Position numbers and translations under genes: made by a program. A stretch of 64,000 nucleotides of DNA, taken from assembly GCA_903857665.1 (NCBI GenBank), contig CAIOFV010000043.1, positions 62,001-126,000 of the forward strand. Direction: 5' to 3'. Source of the DNA: an uncultured Myxococcales bacterium (GTDB lineage: Bacteria; Myxococcota_A; UBA9042; DTJE01). The notes beneath the pieces were generated by a model. That model saw only the letters and a program-made list of their open reading frames with translations, made no database searches and was not told the origin of the DNA. This document shows, in pieces, positions 44,576-53,095 of the stretch (within the stretch, counting starts at the first letter, position 1; each line of letters opens with the position of its first letter).

Positions 44576-45253
44576 CTATCCCTGCGGGGGGGCGATGCGT
44601 TCCCACGAACGGCCGTCGGTGGCGATCGTTCGGGGTTCGCCGGCCGCGTCCAGCGAGACCGTGAACGTCCCGCAGTCGCCGCTGACCTTCCACACGTCGG
44701 CCCCATCGACCGAGCCCTCCTTGTGGACCTGGGCCTTGCCGACGGACGTGGACGACGTTCCCATGCAGGCAACCCCGCGTTCCACGCGTTCGCGCACCAG
44801 CAGCCATGCCAGGAAGGGCTGATCAGGCTCCAGCGGGACCACGTCGGCCGCCGCGCCAAGTTCCGTCACCTTCGAGTGCTGCCCGTCCTCGGGCTCGAAC
44901 CGGATCTTCGCCTTGCCCTCGAACACGAACGCCATCCAGTACAGGGACGCCTTGCCCCTGGCCTTCCAGCGCTTGTACCGGCCCAGGAGCCCCTTGGTGT
45001 CCAGTTCCGCGTAGGCTCGCACCTCGGGCCTGCCCGGGGACTTGCGGCCCAGGGCCTTGGCATCCCCGAAGCTCATGGAAACGGCGAACACCCCGCTTTC
45101 GCGCGCCACCACGCTGAAATCGTACCGCCCCGTCACCTTGCCGCCCTTCAGGGCCTTGAACACCCAGGGCTCGACCTTCTCCTTCTCCCCGGCGCGAGCC
45201 GTCGCCACGACGCCGAACGCCAGGATCCCGGCCAGCACCATCGCACCACGCAT
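44576..45253 (-). CDS. exported protein of unknown function (DUF3108-like)
   Basis: 225 residues starting with a signal peptide (MRGAMVLAGILAFGVVATARA). The mature protein is strand-rich: GRYDFSVVARESGVFAVSMSF, YAELDTKGLLGRYKRWKARG, IRFEPEDGQ and VVPLEPDQPFLAWLLVRER. This plan is like DUF3108-type periplasmic proteins, in which a substrate-binding beta sheet is followed by a conserved VVPL segment. The assignment is tentative. The ATG at 45253 has GGAG six bases upstream. It converges on etfA and is divergent from the phosphatidyltransferase gene. Confidence 0.65.
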   Translation of the reverse strand: MRGAMVLAGILAFGVVATARAGEKEKVEPWVFKALKGGKVTGRYDFSVVARESGVFAVSMSFGDAKALGRKSPGRPEVRAYAELDTKGLLGRYKRWKARGKASLYWMAFVFEGKAKIRFEPEDGQHSKVTELGAAADVVPLEPDQPFLAWLLVRERVERGVACMGTSSTSVGKAQVHKEGSVDGADVWKVSGDCGTFTVSLDAAGEPRTIATDGRSWERIAPPQG

Positions 45254-45317
45254 CGTCGTCTCCTTCCCGGTTCCAGCCGACCTCGCCCCAGCGGCAGGAC
45301 GGTCCATACGCGGCTGT

Positions 45318-45323
45318 ATTCTA
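45318..45323 (-). promoter_or_regulatory. -10 element (TAGAAT) for the exported protein gene
   Basis: TAGAAT on the minus strand at 45323-45318, start near 45311, about 58 bases before the ATG at 45253. The -35 is not convincing. Confidence 0.35.
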
Positions 45324-45439
45324 TCCCACCCGAGCGACCAGACGTAGGCGACGGCTTGGTGCAGGAAACTCTCGCCGGAGACGAAGCCGCCTTGGGTGCA
45401 TCCATGCCAGGCGGGTGATTCGGGGGAAACGCACGCCGG

Positions 45440-45468
45440 TTGACGTCGAACAGAGGGGCGCCTAGGAT
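45440..45468 (+). promoter_or_regulatory. sigma-70-like promoter for pssA operon (leaderless)
   Basis: TTGACG at 45440-45445, 17 bases, TAGGAT at 45463-45468. The predicted start point (about 45475) coincides with the ATG at 45476, so the mRNA should be leaderless; no Shine-Dalgarno sequence is present. Confidence 0.6.
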
Positions 45469-45475
45469 CTGCCCG

Positions 45476-46231
45476 ATGAACCCGAGCCGCCTCAGATCTG
45501 CAGCCCCCAGCATCGTCACGGCGGGCAACCTCGTGGTCGGCCTGGTCTCGATCGCGCTGTCGGCCCTGGGCCATTTCGAAGGCGCGGCATGGGCCATCGT
45601 CTATTGCGGGATCCTCGACAAGGCCGATGGCACGCTGGCCCGGGCCCTCAAGGTCCAGAGCACCTTCGGCATGGAAATGGACTCCTTCGCGGACTACACC
45701 TCCTTCGGCCTGGCCCCGGCCGCCCTCGCCTGGTTCGTATGCGCCGGGCACGGGGTCCCGGCCTTCCCGCTGTGGCTGTGGGTCGCGGGCTGCGCGGCCC
45801 TGGTTCCCGTCATGGCCGCCATCCGGCTGGCCCGCTTCAACGCGATCAGCCACGAGGACCCGACGTATTTTTCGGGCGTCCCGACCACGATGGTGGCGGG
45901 GATGTTCGCGACGCTGTACCTCAGCCTGGTGGACCTGAAGATCCCGGTGGACCCGGCCTGGGTCCTGCCGTCGGCCGCCGTGGCGGGCTCGGCCCTGATG
46001 GTGTGCGGGCTGCGCGTGCCGAAGTTGAAGGGCCGGCCCCAGCGCTGGAAGAACGTCCTGCTGGTGGGAACCCTCCTGGCCTTGACCGTCTTCGCGGTCC
46101 TCCAGGTGTTCCCGGAAGTGATGTTCGGCCTGGGCTGCGTGTACGTCGTCATCGGCCCCTTCCTGTCGCGCCACCCGGATGGACAAGGCTCGGGGGTCAG
46201 GGTATCGTCCCCGCCCGGAGGTGAGGCGTGA
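45476..46231 (+). CDS. pssA: CDP-alcohol phosphatidyltransferase, phosphatidylserine synthase-like
   Basis: A 251-residue membrane protein with about seven hydrophobic helices. The CDP-alcohol signature DG(x)2AR(x)8G(x)3D(x)3D is complete: Asp51-Gly52, Ala55-Arg56, Gly65, Asp69, Asp73. IRLARFNAISHEDPTYFSGVPTTM, typical of phosphatidylserine synthases, follows. It would join CDP-diacylglycerol and serine, the entry to phosphatidylethanolamine. The ATG at 45476 is taken as the start because the transcript appears to begin there. It is overlapped by the GTG of the AglZ/FrzS-like gene. No phosphatidylserine decarboxylase is in the window. Confidence 0.88.
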   Translation: MNPSRLRSAAPSIVTAGNLVVGLVSIALSALGHFEGAAWAIVYCGILDKADGTLARALKVQSTFGMEMDSFADYTSFGLAPAALAWFVCAGHGVPAFPLWLWVAGCAALVPVMAAIRLARFNAISHEDPTYFSGVPTTMVAGMFATLYLSLVDLKIPVDPAWVLPSAAVAGSALMVCGLRVPKLKGRPQRWKNVLLVGTLLALTVFAVLQVFPEVMFGLGCVYVVIGPFLSRHPDGQGSGVRVSSPPGGEA

Positions 46232-47637
46232 GCACGTCGCAGGCAAACCGTCCCCGTGCCGGCGCGCGAGGGCACGCCGTGGTGATCGAGGACGTGGCGG
46301 CAGATCGGGGCCTACTGGAGGGGCTCCTGCTGTCCCACGGCTATTCCCCGTCGATCCACGATCGCCCCGACGTCGAGCCTGCCCAGTTGGCCGGCGCCCA
46401 GCCTCGGGTGATCCTCCTGTCGGCCGATGTCAAGAACGGCTTCAACCTGTGCCTGCGCTTCAAGAAGGACCCGGTGCTGCGACGCGTGCCGCTGGTGTTG
46501 ATGACGGCCAAGGCCAGCCCGGAAGTGATCCGCAAGCACCGGCTCCTGCCGACCCGGGCCGACGCCTACCTGTCAAAGCCGCTGACGGAATCCGCTGTCC
46601 TCAAGACCCTGGCCGAACTGCTGCCCGAGGACTTCGGGCCGAACGCGAAGGACTTCGAAGAAAGGGTCGAGGACATCCCGGACCGCACGCTGGTGTCCAA
46701 CGGCACGCTCGAAAGCGCGGTGGTCAACTACGTCGAGGAGGAGGTCCGCACCCTCAAGTCGGCCGTCGAACGGCTGATGAGCGACAAGTCCAACCTCGGC
46801 GGGAAGGTCGTGGACCTCGAGTCCCAGTTGCGCAGCCAGCGGGAACTGCTGGACTCGGGGCTGGAACGGATGGTGCCTCGCAAGGAAGGCGCCGGGGCAT
46901 CGGCCCCGGAAGCGGCAACCGAGGACGTGGAAGAACTCCTGGAAACCACCCGGAAGGAAGCGTACGACGCAGGCATGGAGGCGGGTCGCCAGGATCGCCG
47001 CGCGAAAGGCATCGAACAGGGACGCCGGGAGGGCCGGGCGGAAGCGCAGGCCGAGTTCCAGGGCGAGCGGGAGGACCTGGAAGCGAGCGTCGCGGCCCTC
47101 GAAGCCAACGTCGCCACCCTGCAGGCGCGCCTCCGGGACCTGGAGGCGCGCTCTGTCGAACTGGCAGGCCGGGAAACCGGGTACCGGTCCGAACTGGCCC
47201 AGACCACCGAGTTGTTCGAACGCCTCGAAGGCGGGTACAAGGACGCCCTGTCCAAGGCCGAAGCCGAGCGGGCGAACGTCGAGGAAGCGTTGTCCCGGGC
47301 CGAAGCCGAGCGCGACGAACTGGCGGATCGCCTGGCGTCCGCTGCCGAAAACGCGCAGGCACTGGCCGAACGCGACGAGCGGATCGCGGCCCTCGAAGCG
47401 GAAATCGCGCCGCTGCAGCGACGGATGGAAGCGTCCACCGCCGCCGGCGCGAGGGTCGGGGAGCTCGAACAGGAATTGCTGGACCTGACCGGTGAACTGG
47501 AGGCGTCCCGCGAGGCCCTGGCCGACCTGGAGCCCCTCCGGCAGGCCGAGGCCGCAGGCCGGGCCGAAGTCGAGCGCCTGCTGGCCCGAATGCAGCGCGC
47601 GCGGGAGGCCCTGGAGGCCGTGGAGGATCCCTCGTGA
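46228..47637 (+). CDS. AglZ/FrzS-like pseudo-receiver coiled-coil protein
   Basis: 469 residues. Residues of about 15-130 form a CheY-like receiver with ILLSADVKNGFNLCLRFKKDP and LPTRADAYLSKPLTESAVL. The position of the phospho-acceptor Asp is Ser (ILLS), so it is probably a pseudo-receiver. The TRADAYLSKP form is distinctive of AglZ and FrzS, the gliding-motility and polarity proteins of Myxococcus. Residues of about 160-460 are a long Glu/Ala/Arg/Leu coiled coil with heptads. The GTG at 46228 overlaps the phosphatidylserine synthase stop, and its own stop overlaps a small lipoprotein start. It would act at the cell pole as a scaffold, if the homology holds. Confidence 0.82.
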   Translation: MSTSQANRPRAGARGHAVVIEDVAADRGLLEGLLLSHGYSPSIHDRPDVEPAQLAGAQPRVILLSADVKNGFNLCLRFKKDPVLRRVPLVLMTAKASPEVIRKHRLLPTRADAYLSKPLTESAVLKTLAELLPEDFGPNAKDFEERVEDIPDRTLVSNGTLESAVVNYVEEEVRTLKSAVERLMSDKSNLGGKVVDLESQLRSQRELLDSGLERMVPRKEGAGASAPEAATEDVEELLETTRKEAYDAGMEAGRQDRRAKGIEQGRREGRAEAQAEFQGEREDLEASVAALEANVATLQARLRDLEARSVELAGRETGYRSELAQTTELFERLEGGYKDALSKAEAERANVEEALSRAEAERDELADRLASAAENAQALAERDERIAALEAEIAPLQRRMEASTAAGARVGELEQELLDLTGELEASREALADLEPLRQAEAAGRAEVERLLARMQRAREALEAVEDPS

Positions 47638-48059
47638 TCGTGCGCCTCGTGATCCTTGCGGCAGTCCTCCTTGCGACCGCCTGCTCCGCCGGAATCGGCG
47701 ACTCGTGCAGCGTCAACTCGGATTGCGGGACCGATCGGATCTGCGACACGTCGCAGCCCAACGGCTACTGCACAAGCGCCGACTGCCTGCGCGTACCGTG
47801 CCCCAGCGACGCCGAATGCATCGAGTACGCCGACCAGGTGTCGTACTGCATGCAGCGCTGCGGCCCCTTCTCGTTCTGCCGCGACGGGTTCACCTGCGTC
47901 GAGGGCGTCAAGAGCCCCGACGGAACAAAGACATACGCGGGATTCTGCAACCAGGCCGCGTCGTCGCCCGATGCCGTCTTCCCCCCGGATGACGGTCTGG
48001 GTGGCATGGACATCCCGGCGATCGACACGTCGGTGGCCGATGCGCCGGCCGGCGGTTGA
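47634..48059 (+). CDS. small Cys-rich lipoprotein
   Basis: 141 residues. The signal peptide ends LLATAC, a lipobox-like site. The mature part has eleven Cys in the pattern CSVNSDCGTDRICD...YCTSADCLRVPCPSDAECIEY...YCMQRCGPFSFCRDGFTC, a knottin-like, disulfide-rich domain common in myxobacterial surface proteins. The Asp/Pro-rich tail may be disordered. The GTG at 47634 overlaps the stop of the AglZ-like gene, so it is co-translated with it. It is presumably on the outer membrane. Function unknown. Confidence 0.75.
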   Translation: MIVRLVILAAVLLATACSAGIGDSCSVNSDCGTDRICDTSQPNGYCTSADCLRVPCPSDAECIEYADQVSYCMQRCGPFSFCRDGFTCVEGVKSPDGTKTYAGFCNQAASSPDAVFPPDDGLGGMDIPAIDTSVADAPAGG

Positions 48060-48128
48060 TGGCCGTCCTGGGTCCCGCCCTGAAACACTTTCTTCCGCAG
48101 GTCGATTGGCCGGGGTCCCGTCGAGGCA

Positions 48129-48157
48129 TTGACGCGTGCACCCCCGGGTCCTAGAAT
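48129..48157 (+). promoter_or_regulatory. sigma-70-like promoter for rsfS-comF
   Basis: TTGACG at 48129-48134, 17 bases, TAGAAT at 48152-48157, start near 48164, ATG of rsfS at 48224. Confidence 0.6.
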
Positions 48158-48223
48158 GCCATCAGGGCGGCGGCGCAGAAGGCTGCGCGGCCTCCCCCGT
48201 ACCGGTTCCGCCGCAGGAGGTCC

Positions 48224-48685
48224 ATGGACGCCAAGCCGAGCACCTTTCCCGCCCTTCGGACCCGGAAGGCCCCCGTCCTTCCGGAATCGCTCAGCGATCC
48301 AAAGGCACTGGCGATGGCGATCGTCGAGGCCGCGTGGTCCAAGAACGGGTACCACACTCGCATCTACGATGTCCGCAAACTGGTCGATTACACCGACCTG
48401 TTCGTCATCCTGACGGGCCGGTCCGATCGCCATGTCAGCGCCGTCGCCGAGGCGATCGAAACCGGGCTGAAGGCCAAGGGGGCGCTCCCGGCCGGCGTCG
48501 AGGGGAAGAAGTCCTCGACGTGGGTCCTGATCGATTACGGCAACGTCGTGGTCCACGTCTTCGAAAAGACGGCCCGCGATCACTACGATCTGGACAAGCT
48601 CTGGGCCGAGGCCGAGGTCGTCGAGGCTACGGAACCGACCTGGGTCCAGGATTTCGCCCGCGTCGAGAACGGCGAGGACTGGTAG
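48224..48685 (+). CDS. rsfS: ribosomal silencing factor RsfS
   Basis: 153 residues. The RsfS fold follows an N-terminal extension of about 25 residues: ALAMAIVEAAWSKNGYHTRIYDVRKLVDYTDLFVILTGRSDRHVSAVAEAI, then EGKKSSTWVLIDYGNVVVHVFEKTARDHYDLDKLW. It binds L14 and blocks subunit joining during starvation. The ATG at 48224 has AGGAGG five bases upstream. comF follows in the same direction after a short gap. Confidence 0.95.
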   Translation: MDAKPSTFPALRTRKAPVLPESLSDPKALAMAIVEAAWSKNGYHTRIYDVRKLVDYTDLFVILTGRSDRHVSAVAEAIETGLKAKGALPAGVEGKKSSTWVLIDYGNVVVHVFEKTARDHYDLDKLWAEAEVVEATEPTWVQDFARVENGEDW

Positions 48686-48717
48686 ACCGGATCGCCGCAG
48701 CCGCGCGATGGGTCGTC

Positions 48718-49446
48718 GTGATCCTTTCCGTGCTGGTCGATGCCCTCCTGCCCCGTTCGTGCGCCTCGTGCCGCACCCCCCTTTCCCGCCGTCCGGAAGA
48801 CCCTGTCGGGCTGTGTCCTTCGTGCCGCGAGGGCATCGCCCTGGTGCCATCGCCCGTCTGCCCCCGCTGCGGCCAGCCGTTCGGCGACGACGACGACCCC
48901 ACCTGCCGCCGGTGCGCGACCCGTCCCCCACCCTTCCGGTACCTTCGGGCCGTTTTCGTCTATGGCGGCACTGCCCGCGACCTGGTCCTGCGGTTCAAGC
49001 ACGGCAAGGCGTTCGCACTGTCTCGCCCGCTCGGGACGCTGCTGGCCGCGGTAGCCGCGCGCGAAGGCCTTCTGGAAGGGACCGATGTCGTCGTGCCGGT
49101 TCCCGCCTGGCCTCCGCGTGCGGTGCAACGGCGCTATTCGCCCCCGGCGCTGCTGGCCCGGGTCCTGGGCCGTCGAACCGATCTCCCGGTGGACGCGCGC
49201 GCGCTGGCCCGGGTCCGGGCGCCTTCGGCCGACGGCCATGCCGGGCCGCGGGCGCGCGCCGGGCGCGTCGCAGGGGCCTTCGCGGTCAGGCGGGTGGAAG
49301 CGGTCCGCGGCAAGCGCGTGCTGGTGGTCGATGACGTCGTGACCACGGGCGCCACGGCGGCCGAGATCGCGGCCGTGCTGAGGGCCGCGGGCGCGACCCG
49401 GGTGGACGTGGTCGCAGTGGCGCTGGCGGCCCCCGATGCGGTTTGA
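48718..49446 (+). CDS. comF: ComF-family phosphoribosyltransferase-like protein
   Basis: About 242 residues. An N-terminal zinc-finger-like region has four CxxC pairs (CASCRTPL, CPSCREG, CPRCGQPF, CRRCATRP). A phosphoribosyltransferase-fold domain follows with LRFKHGKAFALSRPLG, VVPVPAWPPRAVQRRYSPPALLA and the PRPP-binding loop VLVVDDVVTTGATAAE. ComF proteins act in DNA uptake or related DNA metabolism. The start is unclear: the frame is open upstream into rsfS and no ATG is available. The GTG at 48718 follows the rsfS stop by 33 bases without a strong Shine-Dalgarno; a later GTG is at 48730. Confidence 0.88.
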   Translation: MILSVLVDALLPRSCASCRTPLSRRPEDPVGLCPSCREGIALVPSPVCPRCGQPFGDDDDPTCRRCATRPPPFRYLRAVFVYGGTARDLVLRFKHGKAFALSRPLGTLLAAVAAREGLLEGTDVVVPVPAWPPRAVQRRYSPPALLARVLGRRTDLPVDARALARVRAPSADGHAGPRARAGRVAGAFAVRRVEAVRGKRVLVVDDVVTTGATAAEIAAVLRAAGATRVDVVAVALAAPDAV

Positions 49447-49471
49447 CTCACTGTCGCGGAACCCTTACCCT
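49443..49471 (+). promoter_or_regulatory. sigma-70-like promoter for the TPR/sigma-54 regulator
   Basis: TTGACT at 49443-49448, 17 bases, TACCCT at 49466-49471. The predicted start near 49478 is 13 bases before the ATG at 49491. The -35 overlaps the end of comF. Confidence 0.55.
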
Positions 49472-49490
49472 TGCCCGCAAGGATGATCGC

Positions 49491-52400
49491 ATGCTGGACC
49501 GCATCCACGCAGGCCGGGTCACGGAATTTCGACGGGTGCTGCGCACCTGCGCGATCGCGGTATCCGCGGGTCGGCACGGGCTGGTCCTGCGCGTCCCTCA
49601 AGGCCAGGACCCCGACGGCTTCGCTCGCGCCTTCCACCGCCACTGCCGCGAACGAGCCGGCCGGCCGGTGCGGATCCTGGGCGGCCAGCCCGGCAACCGT
49701 CCCTGCATCCGTCGTCTTGCGGACCTCCTGGGCCTGGAAGGTCCGGCAGTCTCGCCGGAAATCGCTCTGCCCGACCTCCTGGGGGCCCGGGAACGCTGGT
49801 TCGAGCGCCTTCGCGCCGCCCTGGCGGCCGACCTCGCCACCGACGGCGTTTCCACCGGACCGGGCCTGCTGATCATCGAAGGGGATTTCCGCGACAGCCC
49901 GACGCTGGCCGCCTTCCTTTCGTTCCTGTGCCCCGGGGCATCGCCCTGGACGTCGATGCCCTCCGTCCGTCCCCGTACCGAGCAGTTCGCCGTGGTGGCC
50001 GTGGTCGAGGCCGGCGACGGGGTTTCCGTCGCCGACGGACTTCCCCCGGGCGTCGAGTCGCTGGCGGTCAGGCCGCTCGATGCCGAGGATCTTCGCGTCG
50101 CAGCCGACGCCGCGCACGACCTGCTGTTCCGCGACGGTCCCCACCGGGTCGCCGGGACGTCGAAACGCCGCACCCCCAGGCCGGCCGATGCGGCCTCCCG
50201 GGACGAGGCCGTGATTCGCCTGATGGCCGACGGGGCGCTGCTGGAAGCGCTGGACCTGGCCGCCGCGCCGGGTGTCGGAGTGTCCATCGCGACCGCGGCA
50301 AGGGTGCGGGTCGCTTCAGGCCTGAACCGGGAGGCCCTGGACCTCCTGGCGGAGGCTGCCGGCGACCTGGACGCGGCGACGCTGGTCGATGCGGGGCGGT
50401 TGGCCGTCGCCCTGGGCCTGCCGGATCTCGCCGCGCCGTTCGTGCGCGCCCTGGATCGCCCTCGCATTCCCTCGCGTCGCACGTCCTGGCTCCGGGACCT
50501 TCTGGGTGCGGAACTGGCCTTCGCCCGCGGCGACGCCGTCGCGGTGGAAGCCGCGCTGCCCTGCGCTCGAACCGCCGACCCCGACCTGGCCTCGGCCCTC
50601 CATAACGTGATCGGCGCGGCGCGTTTCCGCTCGGGCAATGCCGACGGCGCGATGGAGGCCTTCGAGGCCGTGCTGTCCATCCCCGACGCCCCGGCTCGCG
50701 AAACGGCCCGCGCTCATCACAACCTGGGCCTCGTGGCGCTCCGGGAAGGGCGGTACACGGCGGCGACGGCACTCCTCCAGGAGGCGGTCGTCGAGGCCGA
50801 CGACCTGGGCGAATCGCACGGCGGCGCCATGGCACGCCGCAGCCTGGCCATCACGCTGGAACATTCCGGCCGGTACGCACCCGCCCTGGAACTGGCCGTC
50901 GAGGCCGCGGATCGGCTTTCGCGCCAGGACCGTCCCGCGGACCAGGCGGCTGCCTTCCTGACCATCGCCGACCTTCTGCTGACGTTCGGGGAATGGGACC
51001 GGGCGCTGGCCCTGGTGGCCGACGCCGAGGATCGGGCGGGAGCATCCGCCGTGGTCCCGGCCCGCTGCGCTTTCAAGCGTGCCGAATGCCTGCTTCTGCG
51101 AGGCGATCCCGTCGCCGGCGCCCGCGACCTTCGTGCGGCGATCGACCAGCTGGAACGGGCGGGCCTGCCGGACCTGTCCCGGTTCGCCGAGGCCCGAGCC
51201 GCCGAGGCCTGGCTGGGAGCCGGCGATCGTGTCCGCGCGTCCGCCTCCGCCCGTCGCGTCCTCGATCGGGACCCTCCGCGGGAGGACGAAGCCGCGGGCC
51301 GCGCCCTGAGGGTGCTGGGCCGCCTGGACCTGGACGACGACTCGCCCGCCCTCGCCGCGCGCTCGCTGGACGCCTCCCGGCGGATCCTGGCCTTGTCCGG
51401 CCAGCGCGAACCGCTGGCGCTGGTCCTTTCCGACCTGGCCGAGGTGTCCTCCCGCCTGGGCGACGGCGACGCTGCCGTGGTGCTGGCCGAGGAAGCCCGC
51501 TCCCTGGCGTTGGAAATCGCCGAATCGATCCCGCCCGCGCACCGCGCCACCTTCCGGGCCCGCCCCGGCATCGCGGGCCTCCTGTCCGGCGGCGAAGCGG
51601 CGCCCGCGACGGCCCTCCCGATCGCCCGCCCCGTTCCCGTACCGACCGACCTGGTGTCGCTGGCGCCCCGGCCCCGACTGAGGCACCTCGTCCCGAAGAT
51701 CGTCGGAACGTCGGCAGCCCTCGACCGGGTCCTGATGGCGATCGAGCGCGTTCGCGACGTCCCGGTGCCGATCCTTCTGCAGGGCGCGTCCGGCACCGGC
51801 AAGGAATTGTTCGCCGAGGCCCTCCATTGCCTCTCCCCCAGGTCCGACCGGCCCTTCGTGAAAGTCAACGCCGCGGCCTTCCCCGACACCCTGCTGCTGA
51901 CCGAACTGTTCGGCCACGAGAAGGGGGCCTTCACCGGCGCCCATGCGCGCCGCATCGGCCGCTTCGAATCCGCCCATGGCGGCACGCTGTTCCTGGACGA
52001 GATCGGCGACGTCAGCCAGGCCACGCAGGCGGCGCTGTTGCGGGTCATCGAGGAGCAGCGGTTCACCCGGATCGGCGGTTCGGAAACGGTGTCGGTCAAC
52101 GTGCGCCTGGTCTTCGCGACGAACCGCAACCTCGAGGAGCGCATGCGGGCAGGATTCCTCCGGCGCGATTTCTACCACCGCATCGCCGGCCTGACGATCC
52201 CGGTGCCCCCGCTGCGGGAGCGCCGGGAGGACATCCCGGCCCTCGTCGATGCCTTCCTGGCGGACCTGTCGCGGGAAGGCGGTCGGACCATCTCCGCCGC
52301 CCCTGACGCGATCGAACTGCTGCAGGGCCACGACTGGCCGGGCAACGTCCGCGAATTGCGAAACGTCGTCCGACGATCGGTGCTGCTGTCGGGCGGACCG

Positions 52401-52691
52401 CTGCTGACCCGCGCAGCCCTGATGCGCGAGGCCCCGGAACTGGCACGCTCGGCGCGGCAGGTCGAAGGGTCCCTGGACGTGTTCGACCTCGTGTTCGCCC
52501 GGGGGATGCCGCTGTTCGACGCCCGGCAGCAGGTCGAGGTCGCCCTGATCCGCGAGGCGCTGGCCCGAAGCGGCGGGAACATATCGGCCGCTGCGACGTT
52601 GCTGGGGATGAAACGCCCGCGGCTGTCGCAGATGGTCAAGGAATACGACCTGAAGGTTCCATCGACCGGAAAGGTCAGGGAGGGACCATGA
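49491..52691 (+). CDS. sigma-54 activator with TPR-rich regulatory region
   Basis: 1066 residues. About 1-260 is a globular Arg/Leu-rich region of unknown type. About 260-700 contains TPR-like helical hairpins (AHHNLGLVALREGRYTAATALLQEA, AARRSLAI-like, ADLLLTFGEWDRALALVADA). The AAA+ domain begins near 740: Walker A GASGTGKE near 764, GAFTGA near 812, LFLDEIGD and VRLVFATNRNLEERM. The C-terminal Fis-type helix-turn-helix is NISAAATLLGMKRPRLSQM. There is no receiver, GAF or PAS domain, so control is by protein-protein contacts through the TPRs. The ATG at 49491 has AAGGA seven bases upstream. It overlaps a small lipoprotein gene by ATGA. Confidence 0.9.
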   Translation: MLDRIHAGRVTEFRRVLRTCAIAVSAGRHGLVLRVPQGQDPDGFARAFHRHCRERAGRPVRILGGQPGNRPCIRRLADLLGLEGPAVSPEIALPDLLGARERWFERLRAALAADLATDGVSTGPGLLIIEGDFRDSPTLAAFLSFLCPGASPWTSMPSVRPRTEQFAVVAVVEAGDGVSVADGLPPGVESLAVRPLDAEDLRVAADAAHDLLFRDGPHRVAGTSKRRTPRPADAASRDEAVIRLMADGALLEALDLAAAPGVGVSIATAARVRVASGLNREALDLLAEAAGDLDAATLVDAGRLAVALGLPDLAAPFVRALDRPRIPSRRTSWLRDLLGAELAFARGDAVAVEAALPCARTADPDLASALHNVIGAARFRSGNADGAMEAFEAVLSIPDAPARETARAHHNLGLVALREGRYTAATALLQEAVVEADDLGESHGGAMARRSLAITLEHSGRYAPALELAVEAADRLSRQDRPADQAAAFLTIADLLLTFGEWDRALALVADAEDRAGASAVVPARCAFKRAECLLLRGDPVAGARDLRAAIDQLERAGLPDLSRFAEARAAEAWLGAGDRVRASASARRVLDRDPPREDEAAGRALRVLGRLDLDDDSPALAARSLDASRRILALSGQREPLALVLSDLAEVSSRLGDGDAAVVLAEEARSLALEIAESIPPAHRATFRARPGIAGLLSGGEAAPATALPIARPVPVPTDLVSLAPRPRLRHLVPKIVGTSAALDRVLMAIERVRDVPVPILLQGASGTGKELFAEALHCLSPRSDRPFVKVNAAAFPDTLLLTELFGHEKGAFTGAHARRIGRFESAHGGTLFLDEIGDVSQATQAALLRVIEEQRFTRIGGSETVSVNVRLVFATNRNLEERMRAGFLRRDFYHRIAGLTIPVPPLRERREDIPALVDAFLADLSREGGRTISAAPDAIELLQGHDWPGNVRELRNVVRRSVLLSGGPLLTRAALMREAPELARSARQVEGSLDVFDLVFARGMPLFDARQQVEVALIREALARSGGNISAAATLLGMKRPRLSQMVKEYDLKVPSTGKVREGP

Positions 52692-53080
52692 GACACATGG
52701 CATGCCTTGGGCTTGTGGCCGCGCTCGCCGCTGCCGCAGGCGGGGGGTGCGACTACGGCACGGCGGCGCCCGAGGACGGCGCGTCGATCGAATCGAGCCT
52801 CCGGGTGCCCGGCCAGCCATTGACCCAGGGAAACCCGGGGATCAGCGTGTCCCCGGACAAGTCATCGACGACCGTCGCCGACGACTCGGGCGACCCGGAT
52901 CCCGATCCCGCGGCCGCCCCGGTCGTCGTGGACCGGGCCCCCTCGGCGGACTGTATCGACTTCAGTTCCGGAATGGCCCGGCTGGTGCTGTGCAACACTC
53001 GCGGGTCCCTGACGAACCCCATCGGCCACGATGACCCGGACCCCTGGCGCCCGGCCCCGACCCCGACCACCCCCTACTGA
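52688..53080 (+). CDS. small lipoprotein of unknown function
   Basis: 130 residues. The signal peptide (MACLGLVAALAAAAGGGC) ends in a lipobox-like GGGC, so it is probably lipid-anchored. The rest is low-complexity, with Asp-Pro repeats (SGDPDPDPAAAP), two further Cys (SADCIDF, VLCNTRGS) and a Pro/Thr tail (PTPTTPY). Nothing catalytic is seen. The ATG overlaps the stop of the sigma-54 activator, so the pair is co-translated; the DsbD-like gene begins 15 bases downstream. Confidence 0.65.
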   Translation: MRHMACLGLVAALAAAAGGGCDYGTAAPEDGASIESSLRVPGQPLTQGNPGISVSPDKSSTTVADDSGDPDPDPAAAPVVVDRAPSADCIDFSSGMARLVLCNTRGSLTNPIGHDDPDPWRPAPTPTTPY

Positions 53081-53095
53081 CGGGTATCGAACATC

